Assembly: GCA_900637675.1 (NCBI GenBank)
Contig: LR134389.1
Coordinates: 1,240,001-1,304,000 of the forward strand
Origin: Streptococcus equi subsp. equi
GTDB taxonomy: Bacteria > Bacillota > Bacilli > Lactobacillales > Streptococcaceae
Direction of reading: 5' to 3'
DNA length: 64,000 nt
The notes under the pieces are model-generated. The model had not been told where the DNA came from. It did not search any database and was given only the letters and a program-made list of their open reading frames with translations. The stretch's first letter is position 1. Each line of letters opens with the position of its first letter. Position numbers and translations under genes: made by a program. Below, one piece after another: positions 12,663 to 22,878 of the stretch.

Positions 12663-12769
12663 AAAGTTTTATATATTTCATTTTCTATTTTTTAATCCAT
12701 TTTCCTGTTTGGGAACTAACTTACAAAAAAATGTTTGACGCCTTCTTTTCATTGTAAAACCGTTATATG

Positions 12770-13611
12770 CTAATTTTCATTCTTTATTTTTTCCACCATT
12801 TTTATTCCGTTGTCCAATACTTCTTCAAAAGTTATATCTTTCGCATACAGATTTTTTCTTGAATAAGCTTGCCATCTTTTCAAAAAGGCTTCATTTATTT
12901 TCAATTTTTCCAGTAAGTCTATGATTTTACCTATGTCAAATTCTGTTTTTCTATAACTAAAAGTTTTTCTGCAAGCCTCTCTTAATATCTCTACATTTAC
13001 ATCTTTATCCTTTAATTTATAAATAATATAAAGATCGTAATAATCCTTACTTCTACTATTTAAAAATCCTCTTGCATAAATAGTTTGTATTTTTTCTGCA
13101 AGCATAGTTTCTATCGGATAAGCCTTGATTATTATTTCTTCTTCTCCAAAAGAACTCACATACTTATAATCTATCGGATGAGGTGTAATAACATCTCCTG
13201 TTGCAATGTCAAGTGGTACAATCTGTCTTATATTTTCCATTTTACATAAGATATTTGCACGAAATCCTCCATATTGATCTTCTTCTTTGATTGGCACAAT
13301 GTTTTGCAATTCATAAAAAATATCGTCGAATTCTTCCGGTTTTAAAGTTTCGTTCAGCATTTGAACAATATTTTCTTCTGATAGTTGCATATTTCTCAAA
13401 AGAAAGTCTATATCTACAGTACTTCTTGAATCAATTCCAACTACACTTGATAACAAAAAGCCGCCCTTAAAAATAAATCGTTCACTATATTTGCTTCCTG
13501 CTAATTTTTTTAAAATACTTTCTAAAAATAATATAACATAACAGCATTAAACGAAAGACCGACTTCTTTACTAACTTTATGGCAAAGAGCCGTTAATTTA
13601 GCTTTATTCAT
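12770..13611 (-). pseudogene. abiEii: AbiEii-type nucleotidyltransferase toxin, interrupted by a one-base frameshift
   Basis: The toxin of a type IV toxin-antitoxin/abortive-infection pair. The true start is ATG 13611, overlapping the antitoxin stop by 8 bases (ATGAATAA), which implies translational coupling. The first 29 codons (MNKAKLTALCHKVSKEVG...) run into a stop at a run of five A (13524-13528, plus strand). One extra base restores a 280-residue protein and brings the nucleotidyltransferase motif KGGFLLSS...DIDFLL into frame. As given, only 228 residues (from a TTG at 13456) are open, without the KGG part of the active site. AbiEii proteins are MNT-fold enzymes that modify tRNA or NTP pools; that is family knowledge. 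The same kind of homopolymer error recurs across the window, so the gene is probably intact in the cell. Confidence 0.85.
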
Positions 13612-14197
13612 AAGCCACCTCCATAACCTCTCTTACTTTATTTTCAATTCCCATTTTCATTGCAATGTCATAGAGGGAATGGATATCTCTTTCTTTATAA
13701 GAGGAATATGATTGAATAAGTTTTACATAAACCTCTATATCCATTTCTTCTTTATGAGCAATAAAATCACAGAGTGTCCTCTCATATGAATATACCTTAA
13801 CTTTATTTCCAAACATTGTAGGTTTTTGGGTTACCCCTAAGTCATAAATTGATTTTTTTACATAATGAACATTGAAACCGTTCGGTTTTTCATTAAATTT
13901 ATATCCGTTATAAACGGTTACATCGATACTCCAAGGAATTTTATCTGTTTGTCCAAGCAGGTAAAGTGCTGTTTCATAAGAAAATATCGCCTTTTTATAC
14001 TGATGTTGAAAGAAATAATACTCATCGTAATCCCCATCTTTCGTTATATAAATTCCTTTTCTTACTTTTGACAATCTCCCATCTTTCAATAGTCGACTGA
14101 GATATATCGTCGGTATATTATTTTCCTTACAGTATGCTGTTGTAATAATTCCACCTGATTGCTTCAAATATTTTTCAATTTTATTTTCATAATTCAT
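13604..14197 (-). CDS. abiEi: AbiEi-type antitoxin and autorepressor
   Basis: About 197 residues. An N-terminal winged helix-turn-helix (residues about 1-50, GIITTAYCKENNIPTIYLSRLLKDG) is followed by the AbiEi C-terminal antitoxin domain, with the conserved ETALYLLG and YSYERTLCDFI stretches. Two in-frame ATG codons lie 9 bases apart; the second (14197) is preferred because GGGGGTGG sits at proper spacing from it. Family knowledge: AbiEi binds inverted repeats in its own promoter and neutralises AbiEii without contacting it. A perfect inverted repeat flanking the promoter here (14214-14260) fits. The gene overlaps abiEii by 8 bases. It lies between the conjugation genes and topB as an ICE stabilisation or phage-defence module. 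Confidence 0.9.
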   Translation of the reverse strand: MNYENKIEKYLKQSGGIITTAYCKENNIPTIYLSRLLKDGRLSKVRKGIYITKDGDYDEYYFFQHQYKKAIFSYETALYLLGQTDKIPWSIDVTVYNGYKFNEKPNGFNVHYVKKSIYDLGVTQKPTMFGNKVKVYSYERTLCDFIAHKEEMDIEVYVKLIQSYSSYKERDIHSLYDIAMKMGIENKVREVMEVAYE

Positions 14198-14213
14198 CCC
14201 ATCCACCCCCTTT

Positions 14214-14260
14214 GTTGCGTTTACACTTGCATTATACCATTTTTTAAGTGTAAACGCAAC
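14214..14260 (-). promoter_or_regulatory. abiE promoter with perfect inverted-repeat operator
   Basis: Read on the minus strand, GTTGCGTTTACACTT is followed 17 bases later by its exact complement AAGTGTAAACGCAAC. A -10 TATAAT lies between the arms, and TTGCGT inside the upstream arm can serve as -35 at 17-base spacing. The arms therefore cover the -35 and the transcription start. This is the arrangement expected for autorepression by AbiEi. Confidence 0.8.
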
Positions 14261-14449
14261 ATCAGGGTTTACATTTCTCTTTTTATAACTTTATTCCTCA
14301 TCTTCTTCATCATAAGAGTCGATTGCCATATCATCTATGTTATGCTGTTCTTCTACTGTTTCTTCCAAATCTTCTGTATCGTCCTCTTTTTCATACTCAT
14401 CTTCAAATTCATCATATTCTTCCTCATCTTCATCATAATCATCATCTTC

Positions 14450-15910
14450 CTACTTTTTCTTGTAGATTTTAAAGTAATATCCTGCTCCAACTACTGCAAG
14501 AACGATGATTCCTAAAAAAATATATGAGCCGCTACCTTTACCTTCTTCCTTTTTCGGCTCTTCTTTTTTACTTCGCTTTCCGGTACCGTTTCTTCCATTT
14601 TTTGATTTCTTCTTGCGGGTTTTCCTTCTTCTCTACCATATTCAGAAGATCATCTTCAGATACTTCAGTCAAAAGCATTACATTTTCACTTTGCTCATCG
14701 TGATTGATGATTAAATGAAATGTCTTTCCGGATTTTGTCTGGAAAGTAATAAATTGTCTTGCATCTGCTGAATACTTATCTGCTTCTTTGTTATCGCTGC
14801 TATCCCCATGATGAATTGGATAATCATTATTCGCATTATCTTTATTTTCTGTAACAGTTCCTCTTGCCTTTGACGGAGCTGAAGCCACACCCTTATTGGT
14901 ATTTACATTGCTACTTGCACCGTCCATTGATGAATCCTGACTACTGTTATTAGCAGGAGCTTTCGGTGTCAGCTTATTGGGATAGCGAACTTCCTTTTCT
15001 TTCTCCTTTGATTCAGTTTTACCTGTATCTTTTGTAGTATTGCCGGAGCTTACTGCATCAGATGAACCTTTACCGGAACTCTGTGGTGTTTGAGAAGAAA
15101 TACCTGAGCTTGTCTTAATCCCTGAAATAGGACTAATCGGTGTAACAGACTGTGATGTTACAGGAGCTTTGTTTGTTTCAGTTGGCTTTTTCTCAAGCTC
15201 TTTCACCTTTTCCGTCAGCTTATCTATTTCCTTTTTCATATCTTCTGATAAGTCTTTATTTCCCTTATCTTTCTTCATTTTTTCTTTCAGACTTTCAATC
15301 TCAGCTTCAAGGTCTTTGATTTTTTCTTTCTGTTTATCGCTTAGTTTGTCTTTATCCCTGATTTCACCATTTAATTTATCAAGTTTATCCTGAAGCTCTT
15401 TTGCCTCTTTTTCCATTTTGGAAATATCATCTTTAGAAAGCTCTGTCTGTGTTCCCTTATCTTCTGTTTTTTTATCTTCCGTCTCAGTGCTTTCGTCCTG
15501 TTTTGGCTTTTCCTCTTCTGTCTGAATTTCTTTATCCTTAACTGTAATTTTTTCTACTTTACGGATAATCTCATCTGTACCGTCTCCCTTTACTTTATAG
15601 AACAAAAATTCGTCAATAAATTTCATATTATCCTCTAACATTGGTAGGTCCCCACTGTCAAGAACTTGCCCGGTTTCTACTTCAATTATTTCTTCCTTAT
15701 ATACACTCTCATCCTTAAATATATATTTTATCTTAACCTCCACTTTAGTTTGAGCTAAAACTTCTGTGGGACTAATCAGTGTCGGGATTAAACTACCTTG
15801 TGCAAAAACAATCTGGTGATTGAAAAGCATTGTTCCAAGTAAAGCAAGTATCAAAAAGATTACTCCGGACAATGTTATCGCCATTTTTTTATTCTTCCAT
15901 TTGATTTCAT
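14450..15910 (-). pseudogene. CD1107-type ICE surface protein, with frameshifts and a stop before its acidic tail
   Basis: A secreted, membrane-anchored ICE protein. A signal peptide (MAITLSGVIFLILALLG...VFAQ) is followed by an ectodomain (EVKIKYIFKDES...), a long Lys/Glu coiled coil (about residues 200-330), a Ser/Thr-rich spacer, then a domain ending FHLIINHDEQSENVMLLTEVSEDDLLNMVEKKE. The preferred start is ATG 15910, with GGAGG at 6 bases; it needs one more A in the A7 run at 15884-15890. Two further one-base gaps near 14600 and 14570 separate the ectodomain from a C-terminal membrane segment (GSGSYIFLGIIVLAVVGAGYYFKIY). A TAG at 14450-14452 then precedes an in-frame, very acidic tail that runs to 14291. 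CD1107-family proteins normally end with exactly this transmembrane helix and acidic tail. Function in conjugation or adhesion is not known. Confidence 0.8.
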
Positions 15911-16174
15911 GATTTTCCTCCATATTATTATGATTTTCTGTATTTCTCATTTCCTGTAACTTCATTTTTTCTTGTTTTTCCTCTTTTTTATAACGTCTCA
16001 TCATTTCTAAAAAATCGTCAATAGAAATGTCAATACTTCGGTATTCCTTTAAAACCTCAATATTTTCCATCTCTTCCTGTTCTTCTTTTAACATCTCCTG
16101 TTTTAACTGGAGTTCTTCTATTTTTTCTGAATATCTTTTTGCTTTTCTATATTTTTTCTATATTTTTTATTCAA
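15890..16174 (-). CDS. DUF4315-type small coiled-coil ICE protein
   Basis: Starts at TTG 16174 behind AAGGAGGG. One added A in the run after codon 7 joins this start to the frame KRYSEKIEELQLKQEML...ENIEVLKEYRSIDISIDDFLEMMRRYKK. That helical hairpin followed by a short VRSxDIS-like motif is the DUF4315 pattern, found next to CD1107 genes in clostridial ICEs. As sequenced, the 3' end is fused in frame with the CD1107 gene. A ribosome binding site and ATG at 15910 suggest that the two are normally separate overlapping genes, so the 3' boundary given is approximate. Function unknown; it belongs to the conjugation operon. Confidence 0.55.
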
Positions 16175-16186
16175 AATATTCCCTCC

Positions 16187-18472
16187 TTATTTTTGTACTG
16201 ATGGTGGAAATCCAAAACCTACAGGGTGATGTTTGCAAAATGTTGCAATCCAATCATCTAGGGTAGTTACTCTTATGTGTCCGATATTATCCATTACTTT
16301 TCCATCTCCGATATAAATACCTACATGACCATAGGTAACACCTAAACTGCTACCACTACTGCTACTTTCAACTGCAACAAGCATTCCAACCTTTAACTTT
16401 GACCTATCAGAAGTAAAAGTATAATTTCGATACATATCACAAGCATTTCCTCCAATAAATCCAAGTCCTGCATTTTGATAGACCTGTGATACCCACATGG
16501 CACACCAACCTGCTCCTGGAGATGGTGTAATATAAGCGGCATTCACTATTTTCTTTTGCACTTCACTTGATGCTTCATACTCTTTACCACCACCAATTCC
16601 ACCATTTGAATTTATAAGGTCAATATTTCCAAATACTTCTCCCATATTTCCTTGTGTCAAAAATAAAGTTTCATAGTGTGCCAAATTATTAGGATAACGC
16701 TTAAATGCTTCTCTAATAATTCCGTCCATCTCTCTTTTTTCTAAGGTTACAATGAGTTTCCTATACTCATACGGCTCTTCATGACTTTCAGTATGTTCAT
16801 TGCCATCAGCATCCGTATAGCTGGATGTAACAGTTCTATATCTGATTTCAATCTCTTCTTTATAAGTCAGCGTATACATTTTTTGAAACAGATGTTTTAG
16901 TTCACTTTCTACTTCAGAAATATTCTTTACAATTCCATAACGGGCTGTGATATATGACAAGAGTTCATGAACATTATGACCAATTTTCTCTTTTCCTTTG
17001 ATAATATATTCATCATAGCCCGGATGATTTTCCTCCACACTGTCCATTTCTTCTTGCAAAGCCTGTTCCAAAGATGAAAACCTCTGATTGATTTCTTTTA
17101 AGGTGTCTTCTGATGATAAGTAGGTGGTTGAAACAGTATTACTTACCATTCCCGTTCCCATATTCATCATCATGCTCCCAGCCTGAAATAACATAAAAAA
17201 TATTCCTACCGCTAAAAGTGATAGAAATATTATCTTTTTCCCTCTGCCCTTTACAAATTCGCCAAATCTTTTACTGCCCTCTATAAAGGATTTTTTATTC
17301 TGTTTTTCACACTATCTTTATACTTCTTTTGAATCTGATTTTTATATTGCCTTCTCTTAAAGAATTGTCTGAGCCTTGAGGTATTTTGGTAATCCACGCT
17401 TTTTTTCATCTCTTCCATATTCTTTTGAAAAAAGAGTTTCTTCTCCTGTTTATCAATGCTTTTACCTAATTTTGTTATCTTTTTTGCCTTTTTAAATTTT
17501 TCTTTTTTCCATGATAATATATTTTCCTTGAAATATTTTCGACCTGATCTGTAACCTTATAAGCAGTACCTACTCCGGCATTGTCCTCTTTTCCACTTTC
17601 CAAATACCTCTTTGCCATACCCGTTGCTATTACTGCACTTTTAGCACTTTGACTTTTCCCGTCAATTCCCTTATTTTTCAGTTTTTGCTCTTGTCTTTGC
17701 TTTTTCTGCTGTAACTTGGATATTTTCTTTTCCTTATTTTCAAATTTTCCTTTTCTTTTTCGTGATGAATTTTTATCGGTAGTTTTTCTTTTATTATTTA
17801 CGTCCTGAAATAAATTATTTTTCGTATCCTTATTTCTTGTGAACTCTTCATCATCAAAGTTGCTCCTCACATATTTCTTCTGGTTTTCTGATTTCATTCT
17901 TTCCTTAGAAAATGTGTCTTTTACATAATTTTTATACCTCTTATTCTTAGATTTTGGATTTTTTACATAGTCATTATAATTTTTTCCTTTATCATTTTGG
18001 TTATTATCATACTTTTCATCATCTGTAAGAGTTCGATATGATACTTTGCTATCCCTAAAATCCACATCATACCTGTCTATTACACCATCATTATCCATAT
18101 CTTTTGATAAAGGATCGTAGACTTCCTTTTCTCCCTTTTGAAATTTATTTATCTGCTTTTGCATCTTTTTTTATGTTTTTCAGCTTGAAAGGAAGACCTA
18201 TTTTGATTTATATTTCCCGTATCCGACAAGCAATAAGAAGATATAGTTCTATCCGAATAATTATTTATATGTCTATTATCCAAATGATTGGATAACTTCT
18301 TTTCAGATAAAAATTGTTTCTTATCGTAAGTTTCGTCTTTCAGCAAGGTTTCATTCTGATTTTTTGAGGATCCTGTTTCATAATTATCTTGAGTTTGAGA
18401 TTGTAAAGACTGTATTTCTTGATTTAAGAGTTTTTCTCTATTCTTTTTGTACCTCTTGTTTTTGTTCTTCAT
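16187..18472 (-). pseudogene. CD1108-type CHAP peptidoglycan hydrolase of the conjugation machine, with three one-base frameshifts
   Basis: Three open pieces (18149-18472, 17475-18164, 16187-17194) become one 762-residue protein when one A is added near 18168, near 17512 and near 17284. The N-terminal third is Lys/Arg/Asn rich and disordered-looking. It holds a calcium-loop motif DMDNDGVIDRYD (about residue 125), then a basic stretch and one membrane helix (KIIFLSLLAVGIFFMLF). The exported C-terminal half ends in a CHAP/NlpC-type amidase: catalytic Cys in GWCAMWVSQVYQNAG, His in YGHVGIYIGDGK, Asn shortly after. In ICE type IV systems such enzymes open the cell wall for the channel. The gene overlaps the upstream methyltransferase gene by 35 bases. 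The breaks match the window-wide homopolymer pattern. Confidence 0.8.
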
Positions 18473-19461
18473 TAAATTTTTTCACCTCCTCACTGATTCT
18501 ATTCTTTGCAAGATTTACATACTCCTCATTTAATTCAATTCCAATGTACTTTCTGTTATGACGAAGTGCCACAAATCCGACCGTTCCACTTCCAATGAAA
18601 GGATCAAGTACAATTTCATTTTTAGGACAACCTGCAATCATACAAATCTCAACAAGTTTCGGTGGAAATGTTGCATAATGATTGCCTCTAAAAGATGTGG
18701 TATTGATAGTCCAAATATCTCTTTTATTACGAAACTGCGGGACATTATCGCCCTTATATTCTCCATATTTTCTTGCTTCATTGATTTTTTGCAACTTTGC
18801 TCCGGAATTTTCTTTCAGATATTTATTATCCGATTTTCTTCCTCTTACATATCTTTTTTACTGACTTCTTTCATCGGCTCTACCATAGCATCATAGTCAT
18901 AATAGTATTTTGGTGATTTCGTAAGTAAAAAAATATGTTCATAGGAACGAGTAGGTCTATCTCTACACGCCTCCGGCATAGCATTTTCCTTATGCCAGAT
19001 AATATCAGAACGCAGATACCAACCATCCTCTCTTAGAAGTAACGCTAATCTCCAAGGTATTCCCATTAAATCTTTTGACTTGTACCCTGAGATATTTTCT
19101 GTAGCTAAAGCGTTACTTCCATTTCTTGCCTTTGGATATTTAGGATCAATGTATTGTCCCTTTCCACCTCCTGAATCAGCATAAGAATCTCCAATTACGA
19201 TAAAGCAAGTACCTTCTTTTTTAAAGCTCTTCTTACTTCACGAAATACCTGTAACAATCTATCCAAGTATTCTTCTACTGTAGATTCTCTTCCTATCTGA
19301 CCTTCTTTATGATAGTTTCTGAGCCTGTAGTATGGGGGAGATGTAATGCAGCAGCTTATACTTTCGTCTGGAATTTTTCTTAAAGTTTCAAGTGCATCCG
19401 AACAAATAATTTTATTTGTATTTTCTTTGATGAATTCCTCTTTACTTCTGCTCACACTCAT
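18438..19461 (-). pseudogene. Beta-class DNA methyltransferase in the transfer operon, with two one-base frameshifts
   Basis: Pieces 19195-19461, 18845-19066 and 18438-18794 form one methylase of about 340 residues when one A is added to the A6 runs near 19222 and near 18857. The catalytic motif TSPPYY comes first (about residue 37) and the SAM motif DPFIGSGTVGFVAL comes near the C terminus. That order defines the beta class, which includes N4-cytosine and some N6-adenine enzymes. WYLRSDIIWHKENAMPE and RDRPTRSYEHIFLLTKS are typical of phage- and ICE-borne members. The ATG at 19461 is preferred over an upstream GTG at 19470. The gene lies directly downstream of virB4. Protection of transferred DNA from host restriction is a likely role. 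Confidence 0.85.
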
Positions 19462-19503
19462 CCTATTCACCTGCCTTTTTTACTTCTTCAGGTTTGGTTG
19501 TGA

Positions 19504-21939
19504 TTAGTGAATATAGTTTTGTATTTTTGGAAACTGATCGATAAAAGGAACAATCGTATTTCCATAAAAGATAAGTCCTTCTCCTTCCCCCGAATTTGTT
19601 ACATAAGAAAGCTGATGCTTGGAGATATTGAGCTTCTTGGCTAAAATATCCCTATCTGTTCCTGCTTGATTAAGCATTAAAATAAAATCCGTATTATCAA
19701 AAATATTTTCAATCTCCGGGCTTGCAAGAAGGTCTTTGATATTTTGAGTAAGTCCTGTTGGCATACCACCCCATTTTCTGAAACGCTTCCAGATTTCAAT
19801 CGAATAATTGGCTGTTTGCGGTTCTTTCAACAAAAGATGAAATTCATCAACATAATATCTGGTTGCTTTTTTACTTGCTCTGTTAATTGTAACTCTATTC
19901 CAAACTTGATCCTGCACAACTAACATTCCTATCTTTTTAAGCTGTTTTCCCAGTTCTTTGATGTCATAGCAAACCACTCTGTTATTTGTATCTACATTCG
20001 TTCTATGATTAAATACATTAAGACTTCCTTTTACATAGATCTCCATTTCTACTGCAAGCTTTTTTCCTACTATTTCTTCCTGTTTTTGAAGAAGATTATA
20101 TAAATCCTCTAAAATTGGCATATTTTCCGGCACAGGATTTTCAAAGTAGGTTTTATATAAAATTGGTAAACAACGGTCTATAACAGAAATTTCTTCTGCA
20201 CTTAATTTCTTTTCTCCAACCACCAATTCAAATAGGGACAAAATAAAGTCGGATTTTAAAGACAAAGGATTATCTTCATCCGCATAGTCAATATTGATGT
20301 CCAGTGGATTGACATAGTCTTTTGAAATCGGAGAAATTCTGATAACTTGTCCTTTTAGTGCCTCTACAAGCGGAGAATATTCCGCTTCCGGATCTGCAAT
20401 GATAATATCATCATCTGTAATCAAAAACGCATTAGTAATCTCTCTTTTGGCTGCAAAGGACTTTCCAGAACCCGGTGTTCCTAAGATTAGACCATTTGGG
20501 TTCTTTAATTTCTTCCTGTCCGCCATAATAATATTTCTGCTTAGTGCATTTAGTCCGTAATATAGGCTTTCTCCCTTGATAAAGAGTTCTTCTGTTGTAA
20601 ATGGTATAAAAATAGCTGCTGCACTTGTGGTAAGTCCTCGTTCTATCTCCACTTCATTTATCCCAAGTGGAAGGCTTGCAACAAGCCCTTGTTCTTGTCT
20701 ATAATTTAGGTTTTTCAAACTACAATTATGTCTATTTGCAATGGACTTTAAGGTAAATACCGTATTATCGAGTTTCCCCTTACTTTTACTCGTGTTCATA
20801 AATAAAATTGTTATGAGAAACATCTTTTCATCATGGTTTTGTAGTTCTGATAGCAAGTTCTTTGCCTCTGCACCATAAGTTACAAGGTCGCTTGGCAAGA
20901 TATCCATATCATATCCCGCACGAATAGCTTTTTTGTTTTCCTCAAGCTTCATCTTATCCAAATCCGTTATTTTTCTTTTTACATGTTTAATAGCTTCCAT
21001 CTGGTCGATTGCTCTGATATGAAAAGTAACAATCATATTTTCTTCCAATGCCAAAAACTCTGATAACATCTCATCTTTAATATCTGATGCTAAAAGCTGT
21101 AAAAAATTTACTTCCGCAAAGACTTCTCCTGTCTTAAAATACGTCGGCTTGGAAAAGTTAAAAGACGGAGGTACAATGTATTCCTTAGTCGTCAGTCCGC
21201 TGTATTTCAAATCCTCAAAGGAAAAAACAAGTTTATCATTTGGATTTAAAATGTCATGAATTGTTTTAAGTCTTTCCTCTCCATCTAACACATAGGCTTT
21301 CACTCCCATCTGCTTAAAGTTGTTTAATACATCCATTTCCATTCGCTCTAATCTACTTTTTGCCTGCTTTAAGTCCTCCGCCTCTATGGTAAAGGTAATG
21401 TACATACTCTTTGATAATCCATTATTCCCTTTGCTGCTTTGATTTAAGAGCATTTGTCTATATTCGTTTCTAATTTCATTAAAATCATCTATATTTTCCT
21501 TAATATCAATCAGTTTATTGATTTCTTCATTTTCTCCGATACTGTTGATATAGCTGAACTCCACTTCCACAGATGAGTCAAAGAAATTTAGAAAAGAAGA
21601 AAATTCCGAAAATATTCCCTCTTGGTCTATTTCTTCCATTAAGCGATAGTTAATGTCCAAAAATCGAATGGTTTTATTAAACTTATTCTTTTCAATTTGA
21701 CAAATCCCGTCTTTTAACATTCGCTTATATGGAATGGTATCCTGTACGGTTTCTTTTTTCTCCTCTTTCATAAAAAAAGGAAACCACCCATTCTTCTTCG
21801 ATGATTTCCCTTTTGTTTTAGACTTTGTTTTTTTCTTTCCTGTTTTTTTAAGTTCGGATAGCTCCTTTCTATTTTTCCTAAGCTCCAACTCATCCTTTTT
21901 AATTCGTTGTTCCTGTTTTTTTCTTTTGTCTTTGTTCAA
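19504..21939 (-). CDS. VirB4-type conjugation ATPase
   Basis: 811 residues. It is the motor ATPase of the type IV secretion channel. A basic N-terminal extension (about 60 residues) precedes the VirB4 N-terminal region. The ATPase core has Walker A GTPGSGKSFAAK near residue 480 and Walker B YYVDEFHLLL near residue 700, followed by the TGLTQNIKDLL motif. Length and motif order are those of Firmicute ICE VirB4/TraE proteins. The start lies inside the 3' end of the prgI gene (about 41-base overlap), so translation is probably coupled. This gene is intact, unlike several of its neighbours. Confidence 0.95.
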   Translation of the reverse strand: MNKDKRKKQEQRIKKDELELRKNRKELSELKKTGKKKTKSKTKGKSSKKNGWFPFFMKEEKKETVQDTIPYKRMLKDGICQIEKNKFNKTIRFLDINYRLMEEIDQEGIFSEFSSFLNFFDSSVEVEFSYINSIGENEEINKLIDIKENIDDFNEIRNEYRQMLLNQSSKGNNGLSKSMYITFTIEAEDLKQAKSRLERMEMDVLNNFKQMGVKAYVLDGEERLKTIHDILNPNDKLVFSFEDLKYSGLTTKEYIVPPSFNFSKPTYFKTGEVFAEVNFLQLLASDIKDEMLSEFLALEENMIVTFHIRAIDQMEAIKHVKRKITDLDKMKLEENKKAIRAGYDMDILPSDLVTYGAEAKNLLSELQNHDEKMFLITILFMNTSKSKGKLDNTVFTLKSIANRHNCSLKNLNYRQEQGLVASLPLGINEVEIERGLTTSAAAIFIPFTTEELFIKGESLYYGLNALSRNIIMADRKKLKNPNGLILGTPGSGKSFAAKREITNAFLITDDDIIIADPEAEYSPLVEALKGQVIRISPISKDYVNPLDINIDYADEDNPLSLKSDFILSLFELVVGEKKLSAEEISVIDRCLPILYKTYFENPVPENMPILEDLYNLLQKQEEIVGKKLAVEMEIYVKGSLNVFNHRTNVDTNNRVVCYDIKELGKQLKKIGMLVVQDQVWNRVTINRASKKATRYYVDEFHLLLKEPQTANYSIEIWKRFRKWGGMPTGLTQNIKDLLASPEIENIFDNTDFILMLNQAGTDRDILAKKLNISKHQLSYVTNSGEGEGLIFYGNTIVPFIDQFPKIQNYIH

Positions 21940-22309
21940 CTTTTTTCCTCCTTCCGCTTGCCTTATTTTTATTTCCTATATCTTGCTTTTTTGCTCTCTC
22001 TGTATGATAAATGCTCCTCGCTTTATATAGCCTGATCTTTTTACTTTTATGAAACCTGAGGATATATGCTAAATGTTTTTCAAAAGGTAAATTGTCCTTT
22101 TCATAAAGCGTTACAAAAAGAACAGGTAGAACTACTATACTCATTATAATCATGGAAATATCTGTACTAAGAAAATTTTTACACAGCATATATACAGGAA
22201 AACCGATAAGCCCTGCTATGCTAAAACCTATAAGCTGCCTTTTTGTCATATTCAGGGCTACCTTGGTTTTTACTTTTGTAAGGTCTTTTGGTATCTTTAC
22301 ATAAGCCAT
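21899..22309 (-). CDS. PrgI family T4SS membrane protein
   Basis: 136 residues. The N-terminal MAYVKIPKDLTKVKTKVALNM..RQ motif and the two adjacent membrane helices (about residues 27-75: LIGFSIAGLIGFPVYML and IIMSIVVLPVLFVTLY) are the PrgI/VirB3-like pattern. The C terminus is basic and overlaps the start of virB4. PrgI proteins accompany VirB4 at the inner membrane complex of Gram-positive conjugation systems. The start codon follows the stop of the upstream gene by 3 bases. Confidence 0.9.
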   Translation of the reverse strand: MAYVKIPKDLTKVKTKVALNMTKRQLIGFSIAGLIGFPVYMLCKNFLSTDISMIIMSIVVLPVLFVTLYEKDNLPFEKHLAYILRFHKSKKIRLYKARSIYHTERAKKQDIGNKNKASGRRKKVEQRQKKKTGTTN

Positions 22310-22312
22310 AGC

Positions 22313-22806
22313 CTAACCTCTATTCTTTTTGCCGGTAATTTCTTCTCTTAAATCGGATAACTTTTCCATGTGCTCCCAAAGTGAGATAATTTCTTCTTTA
22401 CAGTTTTCCAGTTCTTCAACCAATGCTTTTACTTCACCTATTCTATCAATATCTCTTTTACCAAATTTAAGGTTTCACTCATTGAAATTACTTCTTTTAG
22501 AAGAAGATCCATTACCTTTACCGATAAATCTCTAAACTCTTCTTGCTTTTCGTTCTCCGTCTTTGATTCATCTACTAAAAAATCTATTTCTCCTTTTACT
22601 GTATCATCTTTATCATTTTCTGTAGCAAATTTATCGTTGACACAAGAATCTTCTTCTATTTCATCAAAATCAAAGTCAAAATCATCTTCTTCAAGATCGG
22701 ATAATTTTTTCGTTTTCTTTTTTAATAGCACTGTAATAATTGTCCCGATAGAAAGGGCTGAGCCTGCTCCTATCAAAATCCTTGTTTTTTTATTTATTTT
22801 ATTCAT
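22313..22806 (-). pseudogene. Small membrane-anchored ICE protein with acidic and helical regions, one-base frameshift
   Basis: Start ATG 22806, with GGAGG upstream. Residues about 8-25 form one membrane helix (RILIGAGSALSIGTIITVLL), followed by KKKTKK, an acidic stretch (LEEDDFDFDFDEIEED) and an amphipathic helical region. As sequenced it stops at 22438. One extra A in the A4 run near 22460 extends it to a TAG at 22313 (about 164 residues) with a coiled-coil tail (VKALVEELENCKEEIISLWEHMEKL). I do not recognise the family. Its place between TrbL/VirB6-like and PrgI genes says it belongs to the transfer apparatus. Confidence 0.7.
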
Positions 22807-22878
22807 TCTTACCTCCAATAATTATATTTTTTGTTCTGATTATTTCATCAACTTTTGCTCATTTTGAACTAAAGTCCT

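Noticed and set aside
13456..13456. TTG at 13456 as the real start of AbiEii
   Set aside because: It lies inside the conserved KGGFLLSS motif and has no ribosome binding site; ATG 13611 with a repaired frame gives the full family length.
14159..14515. Plus-strand frame with very hydrophobic product
   Set aside because: It is the complement of the acidic tail and the abiE promoter; Phe/Ile runs come from reversed Glu/Asp codons.
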